64,000 nt of DNA, from the NCBI GenBank assembly GCA_958402795.1, contig CATXUX010000001.1:1-64000 (forward strand), read 5' to 3'. This document shows positions 50,650 through 59,206 of this stretch, in pieces. Origin of the DNA: an uncultured Lachnospiraceae bacterium (lineage in GTDB: Bacteria > Bacillota > Clostridia > Lachnospirales > Lachnospiraceae). The translations under genes were made by a program, and so were the position numbers. Below the pieces are notes generated by a model, which worked only from the letters and a program-made list of their open reading frames with translations, made no database searches and was not told where the DNA came from. Position 1 is the stretch's first letter. Every line of letters begins with the position of its first letter.

Positions 50650-50753
50650 GTGCAGGTCGTTGATGGTCGTTACATAAAGTCCTCTTTAAGTGTTTTTTTG
50701 CTGAAAAAACTGCCCTAAAGGGGGTTTATACTGCGACCTTCAACGACCTGCAC
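50650..50753. repeat. Long inverted repeat between primase and VRR-NUC genes
   Basis: GTGCAGGTCGTTGATGGTCG (50650-50669) and CGACCTTCAACGACCTGCAC (50734-50753) pair at 19 of 20 positions, with an AT-rich 64-base loop containing TTTTTTT and AAAAAA runs. The right arm touches the primase stop codon. It may be a replication origin, protein-binding site or terminator of the primase message. Confidence 0.7.
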
Positions 50754-50755
50754 AC

Positions 50756-53005
50756 TTACGGTTTTTCCTCCGTAAAATCAGCAGTTTCCAGCCGCATCCC
50801 GATAATATATACTCCATCCCTTTTTTTCTGCTTTTTAAATCCTGCCGTCTCCAGTGCATTATAAAAATCTGCCGTACTTCGGGTATATTCACCCGTTCTT
50901 AGACAATAACTGCGATATTCCTGATAAACTGTTCCGGATTTCGCTGCACCTCCCGCATCTACCACGCAGCACTCATTTAGAAAATGCCCAAGCCAGTCAT
51001 TGTCTTCCCGATAGGATTTGATGGCATCCTCCACGCAGGCAGGGCAGGGGATATGGAAGTTCCGGTCTATGGCTTTCTTTGCACCCTCAATGATCCATGC
51101 CATGACAGCCGGAGATGCCTCCGAAACGAGGAAATCCGCATAATTCTTCACATCCCCTGCGCCCTCTATTCTGGCATGAAAGGGAATTACAATTAAGCGC
51201 CGCCACGTCCCCGGATCATTCGCACCTACCCTTGGCAGGTGGTTAGTGTAAAGCACAAGGGTGTGGCTCGGCGTAAAGCTGAATGGGTCTTTATACTTTT
51301 TCTCCGCAAAAATCTCATCCGTGGAACACATCTGCTTCACCACGGAAGTGTTCAGGCGCATCCCTTCCTCCAGCTCTGCGGCAATAATGAGCCGTTTGCC
51401 CTTCGCCTCGGCAAGCTCCGGCTTCACGTTCCTCTTGCACCCCACTGTAAGGGTATCGGCGGACATATTCCCGCTGTAAGTCCCAAGCACACGGGCTATG
51501 GTGTTCCAGAAGGTGGACTTCCCGTTCCTTCCCTCCCCGTAGGCAATGACCAGCGATTCCATGTAGACGCGCCCCACTGCCGCCATGCCTACAATCTGCT
51601 GCACATAATCAATCAACTCCTGGTCTTTGCAGAAAATAGTGTCCAAAGAATCCAGCCACAGTTTCTCCCCCTTATCGCCGGGAGCTGCCGCCGTTATCTT
51701 CGTGATATAGTCCTCCGGGCTGTGGTCGCGCTTCCCCTCCAACCCGTCCGGAAGGTAATAGGTGCCGTCCGGCGTATTCAGCAAAAAGCCGTCCTTATCC
51801 AAATCGGACACGCTGATTTCCAGCATTGGTTTTGCCGCCTGCAGCGCCGACACAACATATTTCATATCCCTCCGTTTCATCACGAACGCCTTATATGCCT
51901 GGGCGGACAAATACGCAAGGTAGGCGTCCATCTGCCCGCTGCTGATCTTCTTCTCCAGCGACTTCCCGCCGGAGGTGATGGCATCCTCCGAAATGCCCGT
52001 GTCCATAAGGGCCTGCCGTGTACGGTCGATTTCATCCTTTGCATCCGCAAGCTGGAGGTCTAAAAATTCCTCTGCCGCGCCCACTGCCTGCTGCTTCGAC
52101 TCCACCCAATACTGCCCGCAGAAACGGAGGTAATCCGTGGCCGCCGTATAGCGCAGTTCCACGCCGTACTCCCTGGTCAGCACCTTCGCCTGCCCAATGT
52201 CCGAGTAATCGCCCGGCTTTAAGGACTCCCGCCCGAACTCATCATTGTACGCATCCGGGGCAACATATCCCTCCTGCCCCTGCACCTTTTCCGCAAAACG
52301 GCAGGCGCTCTGCCAGATCATGGCAAGCTCCGCTTCTTCCAGCGGCGGATTGCACTTTGCCGCCTCCTCCATGAAAATCTCATGCGCCTTTTCCGTTGCC
52401 CCGTACCGCTTCACCACGCGCCCCGCAAAATGGGACATGGTGGCGTTCCTCTGCCCCTGCGGTATCTCCCTGCCGCCCTGCGGCCTCACGATGCAGTCGA
52501 TGGTGATCTCACCCTCGTGCCAGAGAATGGAATCCGCCGGATGCCCGAAGATGAAACGGGCAGAGTCCAGAGCCTTGGCATCGAAAAACGGGAACTTCTG
52601 CTGTATGGCTTTCTTCAAAGCGGCACAGATTTCCCCGTCTGTAATCGGATCATGCGGGAAGTACACATGAAACCTCGGCCTTGCGGACTTCCCCTCCTTC
52701 GGCTTCATGTTGTTCCGGCTTGGCACCACAACAAACGCCACATCCCTGCCGATTTTCCCTTCCAAATCCTCCGGATGAATCCAGTCATCCGGATTGTCAG
52801 AATGGGAATTGTCGCAGTCCATCACGTCCACATCGCAGGCAAGGAAGTTATCCCCGCTCCTGCGGCAGTTCTTGAATTCGGCGCACACATGGTCGAACGC
52901 CACCACCTCCATGCAGTCGTCCTCATTATCAATGACGCGCCTGTTGGGATATAAGCTGTTCTTTGCGTTCCCCCGGCAGTTCGCCGTATAAAATGTCATT
53001 TTCAT
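50756..53005 (-). CDS. Primase-helicase (AEP/D5 type)
   Basis: 749 residues. The N-terminal archaeo-eukaryotic primase domain shows ACDVDVMDCDNSHSDNPDDW and SARPRFHVYFPHDPIT. The centre is a PriCT-like and D5_N region. The C-terminal SF3 helicase has Walker A VIAYGEGRNGKSTFWNTIAR, Walker B KRLIIAAELEEGMRLN and sensor SHTLVLYTNHLPRVGANDPG. Primes and unwinds DNA for phage replication, with the family A polymerase next to it. Overlaps the next gene's stop. Confidence 0.93.
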   Translation of the reverse strand: MKMTFYTANCRGNAKNSLYPNRRVIDNEDDCMEVVAFDHVCAEFKNCRRSGDNFLACDVDVMDCDNSHSDNPDDWIHPEDLEGKIGRDVAFVVVPSRNNMKPKEGKSARPRFHVYFPHDPITDGEICAALKKAIQQKFPFFDAKALDSARFIFGHPADSILWHEGEITIDCIVRPQGGREIPQGQRNATMSHFAGRVVKRYGATEKAHEIFMEEAAKCNPPLEEAELAMIWQSACRFAEKVQGQEGYVAPDAYNDEFGRESLKPGDYSDIGQAKVLTREYGVELRYTAATDYLRFCGQYWVESKQQAVGAAEEFLDLQLADAKDEIDRTRQALMDTGISEDAITSGGKSLEKKISSGQMDAYLAYLSAQAYKAFVMKRRDMKYVVSALQAAKPMLEISVSDLDKDGFLLNTPDGTYYLPDGLEGKRDHSPEDYITKITAAAPGDKGEKLWLDSLDTIFCKDQELIDYVQQIVGMAAVGRVYMESLVIAYGEGRNGKSTFWNTIARVLGTYSGNMSADTLTVGCKRNVKPELAEAKGKRLIIAAELEEGMRLNTSVVKQMCSTDEIFAEKKYKDPFSFTPSHTLVLYTNHLPRVGANDPGTWRRLIVIPFHARIEGAGDVKNYADFLVSEASPAVMAWIIEGAKKAIDRNFHIPCPACVEDAIKSYREDNDWLGHFLNECCVVDAGGAAKSGTVYQEYRSYCLRTGEYTRSTADFYNALETAGFKKQKKRDGVYIIGMRLETADFTEEKP

Positions 53006-53433
53006 AATTTACAGACCTCCTCGCAGTTTTCTGTGAAATAGCGGACTGGCATATCCCGCTTTTCCGCTTTCTCAATCTCCGCCGCCATCCCTGTGGATAT
53101 GGTTTTCCCGAACACCCACAACTGCTCGCACTTCCCCAAAAACACCATGCCCATAAACATACCAATTGCCCGCTCCGCAGGCTTCCCGTCATCCAGAAAC
53201 TGCGGAAACAGAAGGTGAGGTGCAAACGGGATCGCACCGTTCTTCACCGCAAACCGGCTGTACCGCCTCGCCTTCTGCGTGTTCCCTTCTGTGTCCCCGG
53301 CAAACGGGGAGCATATATAGACAATCGGCCGGTATGCCCGCTTCGCCGCCTTTTCTTCCTTCCTGATCCCCGATAACGCCGCATGGCTGGTCGGGTCGCT
53401 GTATCCCTCACTGTTGTACCTGCTGATTCCCAT
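53002..53433 (-). CDS. DUF4406-like protein
   Basis: 143 residues from MGISRYNSEGYSDPTSHAAL. The C-terminal domain YICSPFAGDTEGNTQKARRY, PFAPHLLFPQFLDDG and LWVFGKTISTGMAAEIEKAE resembles DUF4406/nucleoside 2-deoxyribosyltransferase-like Rossmann proteins. It may act on nucleotides or NAD-like ligands; not established. The start overlaps the small Cys-rich gene. Confidence 0.75.
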   Translation of the reverse strand: MGISRYNSEGYSDPTSHAALSGIRKEEKAAKRAYRPIVYICSPFAGDTEGNTQKARRYSRFAVKNGAIPFAPHLLFPQFLDDGKPAERAIGMFMGMVFLGKCEQLWVFGKTISTGMAAEIEKAEKRDMPVRYFTENCEEVCKL

Positions 53434-53605
53434 AAAATACACCTCCATTCTGCCTGCGCTGTTCTTCACGGACCGTGTCCGCAGGCTTGTAAAACGGGCA
53501 GTCCCTCCCGCCAAAATCATTGTCCTTTAAGCAGGTGCAGACGCCGCCCCTGTTTGCGAAACAGTCACTGTGCGTCCTGCACCCCTGCATTGCCGCCCTG
53601 CTCAT
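53408..53605 (-). CDS. Small Cys-rich phage protein
   Basis: 65 residues, MSRAAMQGCRTHSDCFANRG. Five Cys in the pattern C-x5-C-x7-C-x-C-x10-C (CRTHSDC, CTCLKDNDFGGRDCPFYKP), probably metal binding. Similar short proteins occur in Clostridial phage replication regions. Role unknown. Confidence 0.7.
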   Translation of the reverse strand: MSRAAMQGCRTHSDCFANRGGVCTCLKDNDFGGRDCPFYKPADTVREEQRRQNGGVFYGNQQVQQ

Positions 53606-53934
53606 CCCTTTCCGCCTCCTGAAATTAACCTGATATTATTTTCCATCCGTTTACGGAGGACTTCCGTCTTGTTAAACTGCGCCCTCCAGTGCCTCCGCTC
53701 CGGGGAATCCACAGGGAACCCCTCCGCTTTGTCCGTGTACATTTCACAGAGTGCCTTATACCCGTCTGCCATCTCCCTCAATTCGGAAAGCAGCTCCACC
53801 CTTGTTTCGTCGGAGCAATATTGATTGATGAGCTTTGCGGCTTTCCTCATCGCCGGCATCTTGCAGGGGAAGAACGCCTCCACAATAAGCTCCATGTACC
53901 CCGTCTCGTATTCAATCCGCAGCCGTTCCATCAT
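53602..53934 (-). CDS. Hypothetical protein of the replication cluster
   Basis: 110 residues from MMERLRIEYETGYMELIVEA. FFPCKMPAMRKAAKLINQYC and SERRHWRAQ-type helical segments, with GFPVDSPERRHWRAQFNKTE. Conserved in phages with this polymerase-primase set as far as I recall; function unknown. Its start lies inside the end of the polymerase gene. Confidence 0.7.
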   Translation of the reverse strand: MMERLRIEYETGYMELIVEAFFPCKMPAMRKAAKLINQYCSDETRVELLSELREMADGYKALCEMYTDKAEGFPVDSPERRHWRAQFNKTEVLRKRMENNIRLISGGGKG

Positions 53935-53945
53935 GCACCCCCTGC

Positions 53946-56807
53946 CTAATCCTTCTGGTAAAAAGAACATTCGTAACCATCCGCCCGGAGCAGTAAACCT
54001 TTTGCCCAGGGCGGCGTCCTGCCCATCTGTTCGCAGACTGCGGAAAGTGACATCCTCTTATCCGCTTCGATAATAATTTCATCGTGTACATGGGCGACAA
54101 TGGAGCAGTTCCGCAGCGTCCGCATGGCATAGCATAAAATGTCCCGGCTGACCGCCTGCACGATGTTCTCCACAAACTTCGGACCGTAGCTTTCCAGCCG
54201 CTCCCATTTCTTTGTGCCGCCCACGCCCATGTATGTGACGGACTCCCCGCCAAACTGGTTCTCCCCAATGCGTGGCTTCACATAGGCAAGCCGCCTCCCG
54301 GAGAAAAGCGTGATGAACAGCATCCCGCTCCGGTAATCAAAGCGGATGCCGTGTGTTTCCGTTGGCATTCTCTTTTTGATGCACTCTTTCACAGCGCGGT
54401 CAACCGCCCACCAAAAACTGACAATATTCGGATTTGATGCGCGCCAGCTATCCACCAGTGGCTGCAGTTCATCCTCGGTCATCCCTGCCTCCAATGCACC
54501 CATCGCTTTCAATGCACCGACTGCCCCTCCATATCCGCAGTTATGGACGAGTTTCCCCGATACGGTAAAACGGTGATGTGTTCCGGCATTTCGTATATCA
54601 TAAAGTCGAGCCTTGCACTTATGGTTCTCCAGTTCTTCCGCCTTTCGAACACTGCTGTTTCCGCATCCTGTATGATTTCGTCTCTGGTCAATCCCTGGGA
54701 GAGCTTGCGGATTACCACGCTTCTCGCATAAGGCCAGTATTCCTGCGAAAAATGGCTGAGAACTGTGCATCGTTTGTTGCCATTGTTCTCTGCATGTGTA
54801 ACAAACCGAAGATTGCCCGGAGCATAATCCATGTCGTTGTTGATTCGGTCGATTTCCAGTTCCCTTTCCGGCAGCCCGTAAACATTTATCAAATAAAGCC
54901 CTGCCTCTTTTACACTTGGGAATGTGAATTTTATGCCCCGCCCTCCGTAATTGTGGTATCCTGGATCGTTGGGGTTTTCGCACCGCTGTTTTGCCGCCGT
55001 CAGCCGTCTGTCCAGCCACAAAGGTATCTGCCTTGGCTGTGAACAGCTTTGACACCCCTTTGATTTCCCGCTGCGGAGATTGGTAAGGCACTGCCATTGC
55101 ACTGCCCCACACCCCGTACATTTCGTTAATACATAGCAATGGTTCATCGCCTTGTTCCAACGTTTTTCCGCACTGATAATTTTCACCCACCCATACCGCT
55201 CGCCCACCATCTCCGGTTTGTACGAGATGTGCGCCGCAGAAGGCGGCGATTCCAAACTGTATCGGCTCCGCCTTCCCTTCAATCCACACGAGATGGTCGG
55301 GGGTTGCCCTGAGTCCCTCATACTCAATCACCTCACGTTCCCCTTTAAATACAACACCATCATGCCTTACCCAGCTTTCCCCATCCCAAAGCCTGTGTTC
55401 TCTGGTCACGGCTTCAATCGGGATTAATCCCTTGTCTGTAAGAACAAGCTGCCCCTCTGCGATGCAGGCAAGTTCAGCCTGCTTCCCTTTCTGCCGCAGA
55501 TGCCCGTTCACGCCGTGCTTTTCCACAGGCACATGGAACATCTGACTTGCCGAGGCGCAGTAAATGTCACCGCCGCCCTCGAACACCTTCAAACGCCACC
55601 GCTCCCCGGCAATCCATGCGATCACCCTCGCCTCAATAGCGGAAAAATCCGCCACGATGAACTTCCTGCCGTCCTGCGGCACGAAAGCCGTGCGGATGAG
55701 CTGCGAAAGCGTATCCGGGATATCCTCATACAGCATGGAAAGGGCATCAAAATTCCCGGCTTTTACCAGTTCCCGCGCCTGTGCCAAGTCCGGGATATGG
55801 TTCTGGGGCAGATTCTGCAATTGGATGATCCTGCCGGAAAACCGCCCCGTCCTGTTGGCTCCGTAGAATTGAAACATCCCGTGCGCCCGGCTGTCTGCAC
55901 ACACCGCATTCTCCATCGCCTGGTATTTCTTTACCGAGGATTTTGCAAGCTGCTGCCGCAAGGTCAGAACGGTTTTCAACGGCTCCGGCGCATCCTGCAG
56001 AAGCCCCGCCACCGCTTTCTTGTCAAGGGAATCTGTCTCCATCCCGTTCTCCGAAAGCCACTGCTTCATCTGCTGCACGGAGTTTGGGTTCTCCAGTTCC
56101 GTCAGTTCCTGCATGGCCGCCGACAGGTCAGCCTTGGAGCGCCCATCCATAGCGATTGCGTTCCTGACCATTTCCATATCCACGCCGATACCCCGGTCGT
56201 TGATCTCCTGGTCCTGCCAGTATTCCTCCCACACAAAATCCGGAACCGGGAACTTTGAAAGCCTCTGCTGTATCTGCATCTCCGCTTCCACATCGCGCAG
56301 GTTATAGGCTTTGAACCGTTCCCATTTCCCCATGTCATGTTCCGGCAGGTTCCGTGTCCTGCCGCCGTTTGCCTTAGTCGGCTTGCAGGGGACGCAGAAA
56401 TATCGGATCAGGTCCTTCCCCTCGGTCAGCTTCTGCTTTTCCAGCCCAAGCACTGCCCCCACGTTTTCCAAAGACAGAGGCAGGCCAAGTGTCGCAGACC
56501 AGACCATGGAGCATTTCCACGATCCCGGCTCCAGCCACTCCCCAAGATAATTTGACAGACACACTCTCTCGAACATGGCATTGAACGCCCATTTGGTGAC
56601 GGATTCATCTGAGAGCGCCGCCAGAATATCCGCGGGGATTTCCTCCCCGCAGGCAACATCGATCACTTTCACTTCGCCGCCGTCAACCGAATAGCCGAAC
56701 AATAAAATTTCAAAATTTGGTGAAGACGAATATTTGTAAACGCCGCATTTGGATAAATCCACATCCGAAAATGTCTCAATGTCAATACTGATACTTCTCA
56801 ATTCCAC
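53946..56807 (-). CDS. Family A phage DNA polymerase interrupted by an intein
   Basis: 953 codons; after removal of a 309-residue intein the polymerase is 644 residues, normal for the phage type. An N-terminal 3'-5' exonuclease has Exo I SISIDIETFSDVDLS and Exo III KAYNLRDVEAEMQIQQRL. Polymerase motif A is IVADFSAIEARVIAWIAGER. Motif B, the nucleotide-binding O helix KQAELA|CGYGGAVGALKAMGA, is split by the intein. Motif C is IVAHVHDEIIIEADK. It replicates phage DNA with the adjacent primase-helicase. Without splicing the O helix would be broken, so activity should depend on intein excision. Confidence 0.93.
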   Translation of the reverse strand: MELRSISIDIETFSDVDLSKCGVYKYSSSPNFEILLFGYSVDGGEVKVIDVACGEEIPADILAALSDESVTKWAFNAMFERVCLSNYLGEWLEPGSWKCSMVWSATLGLPLSLENVGAVLGLEKQKLTEGKDLIRYFCVPCKPTKANGGRTRNLPEHDMGKWERFKAYNLRDVEAEMQIQQRLSKFPVPDFVWEEYWQDQEINDRGIGVDMEMVRNAIAMDGRSKADLSAAMQELTELENPNSVQQMKQWLSENGMETDSLDKKAVAGLLQDAPEPLKTVLTLRQQLAKSSVKKYQAMENAVCADSRAHGMFQFYGANRTGRFSGRIIQLQNLPQNHIPDLAQARELVKAGNFDALSMLYEDIPDTLSQLIRTAFVPQDGRKFIVADFSAIEARVIAWIAGERWRLKVFEGGGDIYCASASQMFHVPVEKHGVNGHLRQKGKQAELACIAEGQLVLTDKGLIPIEAVTREHRLWDGESWVRHDGVVFKGEREVIEYEGLRATPDHLVWIEGKAEPIQFGIAAFCGAHLVQTGDGGRAVWVGENYQCGKTLEQGDEPLLCINEMYGVWGSAMAVPYQSPQREIKGVSKLFTAKADTFVAGQTADGGKTAVRKPQRSRIPQLRRAGHKIHIPKCKRGRALFDKCLRAAGKGTGNRPNQQRHGLCSGQSSVCYTCREQWQQTMHSSQPFFAGILALCEKRGNPQALPGIDQRRNHTGCGNSSVRKAEELENHKCKARLYDIRNAGTHHRFTVSGKLVHNCGYGGAVGALKAMGALEAGMTEDELQPLVDSWRASNPNIVSFWWAVDRAVKECIKKRMPTETHGIRFDYRSGMLFITLFSGRRLAYVKPRIGENQFGGESVTYMGVGGTKKWERLESYGPKFVENIVQAVSRDILCYAMRTLRNCSIVAHVHDEIIIEADKRMSLSAVCEQMGRTPPWAKGLLLRADGYECSFYQKD
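54509..55210 (-). CDS. HNH homing endonuclease nested in another frame of the intein
   Basis: In the +1 frame relative to the polymerase. The likely start is MVGERYGWVKIISAEKRWNK (ATG 55208-55210; the frame is open further up to 55327), giving 233 residues. A zinc-ribbon-like part is CTGCGAVQWQCLTNLRSGKS, then KGCQSCSQ. The HNH/AP2-type core is TAAKQRCENPNDPGYHNYGG, then LEIDRINNDMDYAPGNLRFV, THAENNGNKR. The reading frame runs past the intein end (54540) and stops 31 bases inside the polymerase, so the C-terminal splicing block is dual coding. The ribosome site is weak (GGAG directly at the ATG). Probably drives intein homing. Confidence 0.85.
   Translation of the reverse strand: MVGERYGWVKIISAEKRWNKAMNHCYVLTKCTGCGAVQWQCLTNLRSGKSKGCQSCSQPRQIPLWLDRRLTAAKQRCENPNDPGYHNYGGRGIKFTFPSVKEAGLYLINVYGLPERELEIDRINNDMDYAPGNLRFVTHAENNGNKRCTVLSHFSQEYWPYARSVVIRKLSQGLTRDEIIQDAETAVFERRKNWRTISARLDFMIYEMPEHITVLPYRGNSSITADMEGQSVH
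54540..55466 (-). mobile_element. Intein in the polymerase O-helix
   Basis: 309 residues in frame. Cys1 (55464-55466) starts block A CIAEGQLVLTDKGLIPIEAV. Block B is YEGLRATPDHLVWIEG with the TxxH motif. Block F/G is ARLYDIRNAGTHHRFTVSGK then LVHN, ending in His-Asn (Asn 54540-54542). The +1 extein residue is Cys. All splicing residues are intact. Between blocks B and F, the polymerase frame shows no recognisable endonuclease domain and looks low in conserved sequence, because another frame encodes one. Confidence 0.93.
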
Positions 56808-56893
56808 CAGCTCCTTTCACCGCCTTAAGGGCGGCAGGGAAAAGGCAGATGCCCTCTCTCCGCCACCCGGCGGCTGTTCTTCCGTTTATCTGG

Positions 56894-57460
56894 TCATGAC
56901 AGGAAATCATCCTCATCCCCGTCTGCGAAGTCATCCTCCGCACGTGACCTGCCGCCCAGCGGCTCCCCGTCACGGATCTTCTGCAGGTTGTTCAGGCCGC
57001 AGGCGATTCCCTTATTCCCATTGCTGTTGAAAGCATAGAAATTGATGCTCGCCCTGCCGTACACGCCGCTGTACACCTCGGAATGGTCAAGGATCGGCTG
57101 GCGGTCCGCATCCACGATTCCGGGAGCCGTAGAACTGTTGGCATTGACAAAATAGGAATCTGCATAGGCTTCATCGTCCGGGCGCTCCGTATCCCCGTCG
57201 CGCAGAGGCGTCTTCAGTACAGAAAGCGCAGGGACACTCCTGCCGTTCCCCTTCAGCTTTGCCTCGCCTTCACGGTATGCCGCCTCAATGGCCGCCTCGA
57301 TCTTAGCGATGGTCTTCTTATCTGACTTCGGGATGATGAGCGACACAGAGAACTTCGGCGTGCCGCCGTTGATCGACTTTGCCTCCCATGCGTTGCAGTA
57401 GCTCCACCGTGTATCAGGTCCGGTGATAACCTTTGTTGGATTGTTGACTGTGTTTGACAT
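56894..57460 (-). CDS. DUF2815 protein (phage single-strand DNA binding type)
   Basis: 188 residues, MSNTVNNPTKVITGPDTRWS. FSVSLIIPKSDKKTIAKIEA, GEVYS-type strand SEVYSGVYGRASINFYAFNS, and NKGIACGLNNLQKIRDGEPL define DUF2815. The C-terminus is acidic (DDFADGDEDDF), as in SSB proteins. Works with the polymerase and DUF2800 protein in phage replication. Good start with GGAGG. Confidence 0.9.
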   Translation of the reverse strand: MSNTVNNPTKVITGPDTRWSYCNAWEAKSINGGTPKFSVSLIIPKSDKKTIAKIEAAIEAAYREGEAKLKGNGRSVPALSVLKTPLRDGDTERPDDEAYADSYFVNANSSTAPGIVDADRQPILDHSEVYSGVYGRASINFYAFNSNGNKGIACGLNNLQKIRDGEPLGGRSRAEDDFADGDEDDFLS

Positions 57461-57472
57461 CTGATTTTCCTC

Positions 57473-58594
57473 CTAATCTTCTTTGAAATCTTCCTGTGCA
57501 GTATTCATCTCCGGCCTCTTATCGCTCTCTGGCACTAACGCAGGCTTGCCCTGCGGCTTCTCCACAAGGCCCTTCAAAATCTGCGCAAACTTCTTCTTGC
57601 CGAGCAGCTTCTCCATGGCCGTGATGCCTAAGAGCTTCGGCTCATACGGGTCGAATCCCGCCTTCTTCACGGTATCCGCCACGGCATCTTCATCCGTATA
57701 TTTCCGGTTGGAACGGCCCTCAACGATTTTAAATCCGGCATACTTCACACCGCTTAGTGCCTGCTGCAATGCGAACTCCTTCACATCTGCCGCCCAAGCC
57801 GCCAGCTCATCCGCTTTCACGAGGATTGCCGCAATCTCGTCATCCTCCAGCGTGGCGGGCATCTCAAAGTCATACTTCGCAAGCTCCAGGTTGTACTCCG
57901 CCCGTTTCCTGCAGACCGCTTTCGCCTTACAGAATTTGCAGTGTTCCCCTGCGCAGAACTCACCCTCCCCGGCATAGGCCAGCTTTGCCTTTTCCGAAAG
58001 CTCACCCTCCGCCCATATAAGAAGGTCCGCCTTCGCCATGGCATACACGCTGACATTCTCCCGGCGCGGCTGGTAGATCGCCATGCGGACAGCGTCAATG
58101 TCATAGATGCCATCGAACAGTTCCAGTGCGCCCAGGGCATACAGCATCATCTGAGGATTTCCCTCTGCGGAGACTTCCACGCCCTTGCCGTGCTTGTAGT
58201 CGATGATATACAGCGTCCCGTCTGCGATAATGACGCAGTCGCCGGTGCCGAACCCCTCCTCCACATACCGTGAGAAATCCAGCCGCTGCTCGATCAGCAC
58301 GACCGGGTCTTTACAGGACTGCCTTGCCTCTTCCACAAGGGAAAGGACATACTCCGCATACCCGCAGGCACATTCCTCCATCTCCTCGTCATAGAATTCA
58401 AGCCCCTCCGTGGGGTCTGCGGTTTCCATGCCGAGGGACAGCTTCAGCTTGTGTTCGCACAGGCTGTGGGCATCGGTGCCCTGCTGCGCGTATTCGCTGC
58501 CCGTATCCTCGTAATTCTCACAGAGCCTTGCAGACGGCGGGCAGGCAAGCCACCGGTGGCTGGAGGATGCGGACAATAAAGCGTGTCTTCCCAT
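57473..58594 (-). CDS. DUF2800 protein (Cas4/RecB-like nuclease fold)
   Basis: 373 residues from MGRHALLSASSSHRWLACPP (ATG at 58594, overlapping the stop of the upstream gene). The RecB-like nuclease core is FGTGDCVIIADGTLYIIDYK then HGKGVEV, and four Cys (CAGEHCKFCKAKAVCRKRAE) form an iron-sulfur or zinc cluster. Phage recombination/replication nuclease, always near DUF2815 and the polymerase in this phage type. Confidence 0.9.
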   Translation of the reverse strand: MGRHALLSASSSHRWLACPPSARLCENYEDTGSEYAQQGTDAHSLCEHKLKLSLGMETADPTEGLEFYDEEMEECACGYAEYVLSLVEEARQSCKDPVVLIEQRLDFSRYVEEGFGTGDCVIIADGTLYIIDYKHGKGVEVSAEGNPQMMLYALGALELFDGIYDIDAVRMAIYQPRRENVSVYAMAKADLLIWAEGELSEKAKLAYAGEGEFCAGEHCKFCKAKAVCRKRAEYNLELAKYDFEMPATLEDDEIAAILVKADELAAWAADVKEFALQQALSGVKYAGFKIVEGRSNRKYTDEDAVADTVKKAGFDPYEPKLLGITAMEKLLGKKKFAQILKGLVEKPQGKPALVPESDKRPEMNTAQEDFKED

Positions 58595-58974
58595 CACAGC
58601 ACCTCCGCTTCCGCAAGGAGAGCCGCATACTCCGCCGGGTCAATCTCCGACAGCTTATCCGCACCATGCTTTGCAAGCAGCTCCCTCACTTCCTCCGTGT
58701 GTCCGGAACGGGACTTTTCCGCCAGCACCGCACGGACTTCCTCCAGCGTCAGCGGCTTTTCCTCCGGCTCCTGCTTTGCCGCCTTCGTATCTTTCTTTGC
58801 CGTGTTCCTTGCGGCCGCCTTGCCACTTCTACCCGCCTTCTCCGGCTCCTTTGTAGTCGTCAGCTCTGCCTCCACTGCACCATTCTCCTCCACTGCATCC
58901 GCAACAGCCTGCAGGCTGTCTGCAAGGGAACGCAGTTCCCCGATGACGTCAAGCAGTAACTTCACTTTTCCCAT
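58594..58974 (-). CDS. Hypothetical phage early protein
   Basis: 126 residues from MGKVKLLLDVIGELRSLADS. N-terminal coiled coil, a basic central part (AGRSGKAAARNTAKKDTKAA), and a C-terminal helical domain resembling a rho N-type or HeH fold (LTLEEVRAVLAEKSRSGHTE, then VRELLAKHGADKLSEIDPAE). Coupled to DUF2800 by ATGA overlap. Probably DNA or RNA binding (inference). Confidence 0.75.
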   Translation of the reverse strand: MGKVKLLLDVIGELRSLADSLQAVADAVEENGAVEAELTTTKEPEKAGRSGKAAARNTAKKDTKAAKQEPEEKPLTLEEVRAVLAEKSRSGHTEEVRELLAKHGADKLSEIDPAEYAALLAEAEVL

Positions 58975-59167
58975 GTACGTTTCCTCCTTCCATGACTTCA
59001 CTCACTGCCAGCTCCCGGACGGAATCGCCCGGCACGATGATGGTCAGCCTCCGCTTCTCCCCAAGGAGGAAGCGCAAGAAACGCTCCCTCACGGAGATAT
59101 GGCGGCAGCTCACGATCCCGCCGGATACCGGCTCCTTTGAAACATTGATTCTCAATGTGTGTTCCAT
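58949..59167 (-). CDS. Hypothetical phage early protein
   Basis: 72 residues from MEHTLRINVSKEPVSGGIVS, chosen because GGAGG lies eight bases before this ATG. Beta-rich with FLRFLLGEKRRLTIIVPGDS. Its leader contains the third copy of the CATACGGAGATTT repeat. It overlaps the next gene by 26 bases. Function unknown. Confidence 0.7.
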   Translation of the reverse strand: MEHTLRINVSKEPVSGGIVSCRHISVRERFLRFLLGEKRRLTIIVPGDSVRELAVSEVMEGGNVHGKSEVTA

Positions 59168-59206
59168 GCCCATGACCTCCATTTCCGAAGGGCGGCTGTT
59201 TTCATG

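Noticed and set aside
49352..52063. Two long plus-strand frames (300 and 274 codons) opposite the helicase and primase genes
   Set aside because: Both lie wholly within well-matched genes on the other strand and have no ribosome site.
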